Shown here: positions 57,082 to 64,000 of the stretch, one piece after another | How positions within the stretch are numbered: position 1 is the stretch's first letter | How the letters are laid out: the number at the start of each line of letters is the position of its first letter | Source: Leidyana gryllorum EB-2025a | Taxonomy: Eukaryota; Apicomplexa | Reading direction: 5' to 3' | NCBI GenBank assembly: GCA_048772705.1 | Contig: JBLWGC010000230.1 | Location: forward strand, 1,116,001-1,180,000 | DNA length: 64,000 nt | The notes under the pieces: generated by a model | What the model was told of the DNA's origin: nothing | The model's database searches: none | The model's input: the letters and a program-made list of their open reading frames with translations, nothing else | Translations under genes and position numbers: made by a program

Positions 57082-58227
57082 CTATCCCGCTCGCTCACCT
57101 TCCCATCCATGCACTGGGCCGAAATCGTCCGCGTACAGAGTGGTATGTTTCGCCAGAGCGTCACGTTCCAATGCTTGTTTCTCGGCCGTGATGGACGGCA
57201 TCATTCTGGAGGCGATTTTGGGGTAGCCCCTACTTTCGACTCACAAGTTCAAATGCGAAAAGCTGCCAGTGGCTACGTCATCTATACTCACCACCGACGG
57301 TAGCCCGCTGAGCATCGATCGTAAGCCCAGAGCCAAACCGCGTTGGTAATCGGGGGTCGGTTCTTTCCTGGCCAGTATCTGGCATACTAATGAGGTTCCC
57401 AGAACTGCAGCGAAACCGCTCTCATCAGCACAATGGTTCTTTCACATACCCTGCATAGCTTTCTTGCCATATGGCCGGGAGTATAAAGTGTGCAGGTGCC
57501 GGAGAGCAAATGTGGCTTTTTGACCTCCGGAAAGCACTCTGGTATTCATGTTGAGAACATCTGCAACCGTTCGAGAAATCTCAACCATTCCTAAGGAAAG
57601 CTAGATGCCATTGACGACGTGCCCCTACTGAAGAGTTTGTCAAAGGCGCAGCCAGCAATATTGATAGCTGTATCTGCCACGCACGTTGGTCCCTTCCCTA
57701 ATTTGAGACCGAGGCCGGTAACTATGCCTTCTAAGGTGTTCGTAAGGCCTTCGATTTGGGGTACCCATTTTGGATCTAACTAAGGCTTTAGTCGCAATTG
57801 GATCTGTGCTCTAACTCACTGGGGCCACCTCCTCTTCGACTTCTGGGACGGTCACTAAAGCCATCGTAGGAATCGTGAAAGACAAAGCTGCAGTCGTTGT
57901 AGTTGTAACCTTCGGTTTAGTTGTAGTCTTGGTCGTGGAGACAGGCGGGGCCTTAGTGGTTGTCGTGGACTTCATCATCGGCTGTGGATGCTTAACAGCT
58001 ATTTGAGGAGGATTCATCGGCTGGGGTCCCGGCACCAAATCCGGAGCGTCTTCCAGGAGCTGTTGGGCTGCCTGAGACATTTCTTGCCGCACATAGGCAG
58101 GGGGCGCTGTCGAGCTTTCACACTCAACGGTCCCATGAGGCACGAGTGAAGACGGGGTGAGTGGGTACCGAAGGTGGAGACAAGAAGCAGGAGCCACTAG
58201 AAAGCACCATAGCAATGAAGCCCCCAT
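57082..58227 (-). CDS. Secreted Thr-rich protein of unknown family (5 exons)
   Basis: Only the first exon is an obvious open frame. Exons 57820-58227, 57629-57779, 57450-57590, 57245-57404 and 57082-57205 join in phase to 327 residues; introns are 38-45 nt. The protein starts with a signal peptide (MGASLLWCFLVAPASC), then a Thr/Lys/Pro-rich, mucin-like stretch (STTTTKAPPVSTTKTTTKPK) suited to O-glycosylation. A helical C-terminal domain of about 190 residues follows, with few cysteines (TCVADTAINIAGCAFDKLF, VLGTSLVCQIL). I do not recognise the domain. It lies downstream of the CPW-WPC gene on the same strand. Confidence 0.68.
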
Positions 58228-58513
58228 TCATCAGGAGACACACGATTTCGCGCACACACACATATAGGCATAACCGATTGGGGAATGGACAGAGTTGAAT
58301 GTTAGTCAGACGTGGTGTTGGTCTCAGCGCAGCTCCTTCCCCGGAGCTGGTAGAGTGAAAAACTCACTCAGGTAGCAGCCGTTCGATCGGAGAGCATCGA
58401 ACAAATGCCTCAGTGTCATCATGTGAATTGAAGTAAGAAAGATGAGATGATAGAGTGATAATGAATCTGGTATTTTTTGTGCCCGGTTGTTCGGCGACAT
58501 AACGGCCACTCGG

Positions 58514-61500
58514 TCATACGACAGGTACGGGTACTTTAACATTACCCATCGCAGGGAACATGTCTACGAAAGCCTGCGAGTCTATGTCTGCAGTGCGTAA
58601 GAGTGCTTCTTCTTGCAGAGTGGTGGTAGTTGCTTTTGGATAAGGTGCATGGTCGTAGACCGTATGGCTTTGTGCGACTGGATCTGTGTGGATCTTGGGT
58701 GTTTGCCAGGTGCCAAAGCTCAAAGGATTAGGGAAGATTCCGGCGATGTAGCCTGCACACGGCCATGGCGCACTGCATTCGAGAGCAAAGGCTTTCTTCT
58801 CATCAAAGCTCATGAGATCTGTTGAGGCAGGTCCTGGACACGGTCCCTGCAGTCGGTGAATGCTAGAGGTTTGAGTGGAGAGCTGTTCATACCTGGTACC
58901 ATTTGGGTGGCCAACAAAGTTTGGATTGATACTCTGAAGCCCCTTTCTTAAATTTCCATTTCCAAGGACAAGGCTGAGACCAGTCCATCTCACAATGATC
59001 TACGCACGGCCATGGCAGGCCACATCGTCTACCATAGCTTCTACGGGTTTTAGCACTCCACCCGGCCACGCTGAATTCTGTTACACCACAAAGGTTGCCG
59101 AGATGGTCAGGAGGAGCGACGCATTTGGACTTTTGATACGTCCAATCCATTGGACATTTTGGTTTGAAATTCTCAATGCATTGACCATTACAGGGCCATT
59201 TGACCCCACATAGATCTTCCAGCTGCATTCTTCCACTAATATCAGTTGGTATGTTGAGTACTTTGAGATCTTTCCGTTTGATAGTTTTGTTCAATACCTC
59301 GTCCGCGGCTTCCACCATCGCATCTGCCATGTGGGAATGGGAGGTGGTGAGGTCGGGACATTTTGTTTTCCAGGATGTGGACGCACAGAGATGTCCTCCA
59401 ATCAGTTCTGCGGGGGTCTCAATGGGGAGTAGGACCCACTCAATTGGGCATGCGGCGGAGTAATTTGGTTCGCAAGAAGCAACGTAGCACGGCCACTCCT
59501 GACCACACATGGCGGCTGTACGCGACAAGTTGTTTCAAGAGAGGGGAGCTCAGTTCTTTGTCACTCACCGTGAGCTCGTCGTTGCCCGGGACTCATAGAT
59601 CCGAAATCGATCTTTCTCTCACATCCCTCCGGAAGCTCCATCCAGGGGGGTGCTACGCACATTCCATCAAGTTGGCGGAGCCACTCCTATGCGACAGTGT
59701 GATTGGGCCCGCTGTTCTCCCCCGCTCACACTCACCTCGGGGCAATACGGTCGAACAAAGTCTCTAACGCATGTCAGACAGGGCCAGCGGTATCCGCAGT
59801 TGATTTCTGCTTGCCTTTTATCTGCTTCTGACCAATCTGTAGTGTCCATAATGGGTGTGTCACACTTGGGCAGTGTTGGTGTCATGACTGAGGTGGGTAC
59901 ACAGAGTGTCCCAGCGAGAGTAGTATCTGTTCAGTCAAAGCTTTGTGTCGCATGTGAGACTGTTTATAACTTACCTAAGGGGCAGGGGGCGCTGTAATCT
60001 CTTTTGCAGCTGAGTGGTTTCAGATGATTGGATTCCGCTTCTTCCGCGAATATTCTCTCCATCCATTCAGCTTCCTGTTCAGTACGTTGATCTATTTCCT
60101 TGGGCAAACCCGATCCGATGAAGGGTAAGGCGCGCTTTAATTTCTGCTTGGCTTTGGTGGTGGAGCTGAACAGTCCTAACTCCTCCGGGGTTGGCTGTCC
60201 TTCAGAGCCTCGCCACTGTTGAGTCTTCTTGGAGCCAAACAAACCTCCAATAAAGCTGCTATCCAGCTCGAGAAAGGACTGTGGAAGGTGCAAACCCTCT
60301 GGTGGGAGAATAATCGCAGGATCGGGTACAATTGAACCGTTCTCGCTACTGACGGGACCATAAAGGTAGGGATGGGGCCCGCGATTGAGATGAGGCGTGA
60401 TGGGAGCTCGGTGGGGTGCCACTGGCTGAAGACTCTGGGGAGGGCTTGGGGCCTCGGGAGGTCGCGCGTTTGGTTGGGGTTTGGGGATGGGGGCACAGGG
60501 CCATGGGGCTTCGCACGCAGCTGCATACACCATCTTGACCGTCGAGTTGGGTGGCTTTGGGAGTAAACGGGAGCATTTGCCGGAATATGACGGCGGGGCA
60601 GCACAAAGGTTTCCAGACTCTGACCAGTTGAGAGGACATGCCTGGGTCAAGTTAGCGGGGCATTTTGAAACCACGTGTAGACCCACGACTGAGAGCCAAT
60701 TGGTTAGAGCATTAGCGGAGGCGATCAAGTTGAATTTCTCCGGGCTCGAAGCGGTCTTCCACTTTCCAGTGTCAATTGTGTTCAGTGGTCGGGTGGCAGC
60801 GTTGATCATACCATTGATTTGTCGAAGAAAGGAGTCTGAGCGATCTCGAAATCGATTGCGTCGACGATCGCAGTCGAATTCCAATTTGCATTCATTCGCT
60901 AGTTCACAGCGTCGGGCAGGGTTACGTAGCTCAGCAATTGAGATCTGGGGAGCACACGGAGTCATATCGTACAACGGAGCCACACATAAAGATCCTCGAA
61001 CTTCCCACTTCAACGGACAAGCTGTAATATCATTATCGTCACATCGGCAAGGCTCGGCCTCTGGCCATACGACTTGACAGATATCGGCAACAACTCTCCT
61101 TCCACCTTCAGTGGCCAGCTGGAGGTCAATTTGATCACCACATACTCCCCGATAGCTCGTGGGTGCCTTGCATTGTTTTTGTGTAAGTGTCTTCCATTGC
61201 GCTGGACAGGATTGACGCCATTCTTGCCGCCCTGGCCGTTGGCATGGCCACTTCAGATCACACTCAAAGGCGATTCGCAACTTCTGCGAGGGCGTCATGT
61301 TTTCAGCGGGCACAGTGTCTCCACATCCACTCGACTGCGCCCACTCCGACAGAGTGCAAGTGACATTGTCCAGCATAACGCCGCCCCGCGGACATGCTTC
61401 ATCCAGAGCATACGGACATACAAACTCCTCCGGATTCAATACGTCCAGGTAGTCAACGGCGTCCTTGACGGCCGCTCTCAGCTGATCTTCCATCGCCGTC

Positions 61501-61607
61501 CGACTGATACGCGGGTACCACCATCGATAACGACGAACCAATCGTGGCACATTGATGAACCCCCACACCTCGGGAAACAGGGCCAGTAGGGTTAGCAATA
61601 CCCACAT
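58514..61607 (-). CDS. Multi-domain secreted CPW-WPC protein
   Basis: Five exons (59975-61607, 59736-59926, 59569-59686, 58893-59515, 58514-58846) join in phase to 965 residues; introns are 46-53 nt. A signal peptide (MWVLLTLLALFPEVWG) precedes about eight or nine cysteine modules. Each pairs a CPxxW half (CPAQWKTLTQKQCKAP, CPLKWEVRGSLCVAP, CPLNWSESGNLCAAPP, CPMDWTYQKSKCVAPP) with a WPC half (DLKWPC, APWPC, YRWPC, EWPC, KWPC, LPWPC). A Pro-rich linker splits the first four modules from the rest. In Plasmodium, CPW-WPC proteins are expressed on sexual and mosquito stages; their function is unknown. One WPC half is degenerate (VVWPEAEPC). The 3' end might extend through another small exon. Confidence 0.9.
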
Positions 61608-61630
61608 TCACAGCGGATCCAAAAATCAAT

Positions 61631-62275
61631 TCAGCCACAACCCAATAACGCCAATCCTGCAGGTATTAGAAAAACAAGCAAGACGGGCACGGGCTCGGGG
61701 ATTGACTCGATCCGTATAGTCACACTCTTGTCATCATTCGGCGACTCATCAGCCTCCTCACTCCCTACCCAAACCACCTGCCCGACAGGATGTATCACAT
61801 CATCTACAACTTCCAACAATGAATTGCTCAATTGTCGATCTGCCCTTCTCGGCGACAAAGCTACCACCACCTTTTGATTCAACTTGTTACACCACTGAGT
61901 AATCTCTTTCAGACACCCAAGTAGCGTGTGTGATGTAGATAAATGGGTACGTAAGACAACTCCCGTGTAGTCTCGGGCGCTGGAGTGAGAACAAAGTAGC
62001 GAACCGAGTAACTTGGGATCACCGTCACACAGCAGCAGCCGTTTCGACTCCATGAACACCGCGACGCGCTGTTGCGCCTTCCAATTCCGTCTCTCAGCAC
62101 CACTCAACTTGTCCCATTCCTCGCTGCATCCTCCAGCTTCCACCATCACCACAGCGTCCTCCTCGAATCCGCGGGGAATTACACACTCTTCAGCAGACAG
62201 CCTCCTGTAGGCCTTGACACGTTTGCCGTGAACCCCCACTATCCACACCAGTACCACCCACCCTAACCACCACAT
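61631..62275 (-). CDS. Secreted, C-terminally membrane-anchored protein, unknown
   Basis: A single frame of 214 residues. Met 62275 begins a strong signal peptide (MWWLGWVVLVWIVGVHG). The C-terminus is a hydrophobic run (PVLLVFLIPAGLALLGCG) with almost nothing after it, which fits a GPI-anchor signal or a tail anchor. The lumenal part has several cysteines. The family is not recognised. Its stop is 23 nt before the CPW-WPC start codon, on the same strand, so the two may be co-expressed. Confidence 0.68.
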   Translation of the reverse strand: MWWLGWVVLVWIVGVHGKRVKAYRRLSAEECVIPRGFEEDAVVMVEAGGCSEEWDKLSGAERRNWKAQQRVAVFMESKRLLLCDGDPKLLGSLLCSHSSARDYTGVVLRTHLSTSHTLLGCLKEITQWCNKLNQKVVVALSPRRADRQLSNSLLEVVDDVIHPVGQVVWVGSEEADESPNDDKSVTIRIESIPEPVPVLLVFLIPAGLALLGCG

Positions 62276-62339
62276 ACTAAAAATATGTACTTCAAGTGCC
62301 CATCTCAACCATGCGAACTCAATACTTAATTTTTGCTCA

Positions 62340-62950
62340 ATGGACTGCCTTGTCAACCGCTATCACTACGCTATCAATCGGGCCCTTGCTTGGACTGATG
62401 CCAAACGCCAACTTCGGAAAGGTTGCCGACGCTGCGAGAATCAAGGGAATGAGGAACCCGAGAGACCACTCATCGATGCAGACACCAGGAATGTGATTTC
62501 CAAGATTGTTGCGACTGGAGCGGCCAACGCCACTGTTGCTTTTGCTATGCGTTTTGGGACCGATATCGCTTTCAACTGTCGAAGCGCTCTCAAAAAGCCC
62601 AAGGTACTGGTTCGCTCGGCCACTCGAGCTGCTAATGATGCACTCTTCATTGGCGTCGCCACGTCGGCCATCGATGAAGTGCTTCTCAAAGTAAGTAAGG
62701 ATGGGATTGATGGATGTCGACCGTCCCTTTTCCACAGTACCGAGGTAACGAGCACGCGAAGAGTAACTCGATTCTGTCGGGCGGATTGGCCGGAGCCTTG
62801 GAGGCCCGTAAAGGTGAGTCTATCCCAGCATCCTGTCATCCTCAGTCAGAGGGATTGTCATCAATGATAATCGGGAGTGGCCGAGGAGCGGCCACCGCTT
62901 GGCTTCTGTACAGTGTGTGGGGTGCGAACATGGATCCTTCAACAGTCTAG
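62340..62950 (+). CDS. Small Ala/Gly-rich membrane protein, possibly Tim17/22/23-like
   Basis: Exons 62340-62690, 62738-62813 and 62850-62950 join in phase to 175 residues (introns 47 and 36 nt). Three or four Gly/Ala-rich helices occur from residue 50 on (IVATGAANATVAFAMRFGTD, AANDALFIGVATSAIDEVLL, SILSGGLAGALEARKEGLSS, IIGSGRGAATAWLLYSVWG). This spacing recalls Tim17/Tim22/Tim23 import-channel proteins, but the match is loose. Its TAG stop overlaps the TAG stop of the convergent gene within CTAG. The final acceptor (cagtcag) was chosen because it keeps the frame and the hydrophobic pattern. Confidence 0.6.
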
Positions 62951-64000
62951 ATGGTTAGATATGGCTCGGCTGAATCAATTCGGTGTTGTTTCAAGCTCTC
63001 GGTCACCTCCTGTCCGGTGCTGACAGTGGGAATCTTCATCATCGCTGATAGCTCATCTGGCTGACTGGTGGTGAGGACCAAAGTCCACAAGGGCACGATT
63101 TTGATGGCGAGCATCACCATCACTTCAACATGTTTGATGGGCGGCGTCCAGAGGCACAGAGCGAGAGGAGCCCAATAATACAGCATAGCACTAATGCATA
63201 GTTTCACACAGATCAGAGCGTCATGACTTACATTCCAGACAACCGTCTCAATAATTGCTTCTGACCGTCATTGAACTGGTCCCTCCCGCGCACAAAGTTC
63301 AAGCGGTACTGGAAAAGGATACCACAAACAGCTCTAATAATGACGACCAAGACACCCATATCTGAAATCAAGTCACAAAAGATACATTCCCGCCCACAAC
63401 GAAACTCACATGTGCCAAACAAGGCGCAATAGGGGCTGATGCCGAAGCCACCTAAGCGGTCTCCTAATCTCAATCGCATTATGTATACAGATTGATATCG
63501 AAGTTCTTCCCAAAACAGAAAGAAGAAGGTGCTCCCGCACATGGCACGAGTGATGATCGTAAAGACTTTGTCATCTGATCCAACTCGTGACCGAATCAGT
63601 CCAACGCCTTCCATGTAGAAACACATTAGCACTGTCAGAAACGCTCCAACTGTGGTCTCCAACAGCATGGACACATATTTAACCACATTCACGCCTAGAC
63701 CATCCAATCCATAGATTAGATAATGACCTGTTATCAGCCAGGTACTCAAACACTGAAGGAGACCAGCAAGATACAAGCAGACAAGCTCTGTGATGTTTGC
63801 GTGAGGCGCCAGTCAAAGGTACTTACGGACGTTAAGATAGCCTCCACTCAATGCTCTGTAGTACCGCAGTGCTCTTTGAGCAAGAATGACACAGATGAGA
63901 GAGAAGATGAGGTAGACCTCAAGGATCCCGCGATCTTGACAGCTGAAGTGCTTGATGAAAAGACCTCCTGGGTTTTCGAAGGACAAGCTGTATTCGACAT
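62947..64000 (-). CDS. GPR180/TMEM145-like seven-helix membrane protein, cut by the window end
   Basis: Visible exons 63827-64000, 63410-63787, 63232-63361 and 62947-63190 join in phase (introns 39, 48 and 41 nt); the N-terminus lies beyond the window. The sequence NPGGLFIKHFSCQDRGILEV followed by the first membrane helix matches the entry to the seven-helix domain of the GPR180/TMEM145 (GOST-type) family. Further helices follow (LLETTVGAFLTVLMCFYM, AMCGSTFFFLFW, MGVLVVIIRAVCGILF, MLYYWAPLALCLW), with a short polar tail. These proteins work in Golgi/endosome trafficking or signalling. The family call is from memory of the motif order. Confidence 0.66.

Noticed and set aside
57109-57303. 64-codon plus frame after the eL20 gene
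   Set aside because: It is antisense to exons of the secreted-protein gene that join in phase on the minus strand.
58324-58542. 72-codon minus frame just after the CPW-WPC stop
   Set aside because: No junction could be placed with confidence. It may be 3' UTR or a missed last exon.

Overview
The window is nuclear DNA from a compact, intron-rich protist genome, most likely an alveolate and possibly a Perkinsus-like one. The alveolate call rests on a large secreted protein built from CPW-WPC cysteine modules, a family known from apicomplexans and relatives, and on a membrane-anchored cathepsin D/plasmepsin-type protease. The Perkinsus-like call is an inference. It comes from tiny intergenic gaps and from pyrimidine-CAAG acceptor-like sequences abutting start codons, which would suit spliced-leader trans-splicing. 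The species cannot be proven from this sequence alone. No rRNA, tRNA, CRISPR array, virus-like element or transposon was recognised.

Most genes are broken by GT-AG introns. I placed 67 introns by hand, keeping phase across every junction; 61 of them are 35-61 nt long. Several genes are invisible as single open frames and were recovered only by splicing: the 6-exon coiled-coil gene at 11.4-12.4 kb, PUS3 at 17.1-18.3 kb, VPS54 at 30.7-33.8 kb, a RING-like gene at 42.5-44.4 kb and a secreted protein at 57.1-58.2 kb. Gene spacing is extreme. Same-strand neighbours lie 7, 13, 23 and 24 nt apart, one divergent pair shares CATG as overlapping start codons, and two convergent pairs have overlapping or abutting stop codons.

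Layout: 0-5.7 kb, the start of an unknown gene, a TM9/nonaspanin and a 1,135-residue RS/RD-repeat protein. 5.7-13.3 kb, an RluA-type pseudouridine synthase, eIF2A with a C-terminal GYF domain, a coiled-coil protein and a membrane protein. 13.5-17.0 kb, three tandem, nearly identical GAPDH genes. 17.1-22 kb, PUS3, a membrane protein and an ADP-forming acyl-CoA synthetase. 22.4-30.5 kb, three co-directional RNA enzymes: an ankyrin/DEDDy exonuclease, a QTRT2-like protein and a TrmO-like methyltransferase. 30.7-38.2 kb, VPS54 and three unknown genes. 38.5-40.1 kb, an intronless bacterial-type DcuA/DcuB C4-dicarboxylate transporter. 40.1-42.5 kb, a gene-poor stretch. 42.5-50 kb, a RING-like protein, the aspartyl protease, prolyl-tRNA synthetase and a PHO80-type cyclin. 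50.2-57 kb, an unconventional myosin and ribosomal protein eL20. 57-64 kb, a run of secreted or membrane proteins including the CPW-WPC protein, a possible Tim17-like protein and a GPR180/TMEM145-like receptor cut by the window end.

Themes: tRNA and translation functions recur (RluA, PUS3, QTRT2-like, TrmO, prolyl-tRNA synthetase, eIF2A, eL20). The Dcu transporter, ADP-forming acyl-CoA synthetase and triplicated GAPDH together suggest fermentative, low-oxygen carbon metabolism. That metabolic reading is an inference.
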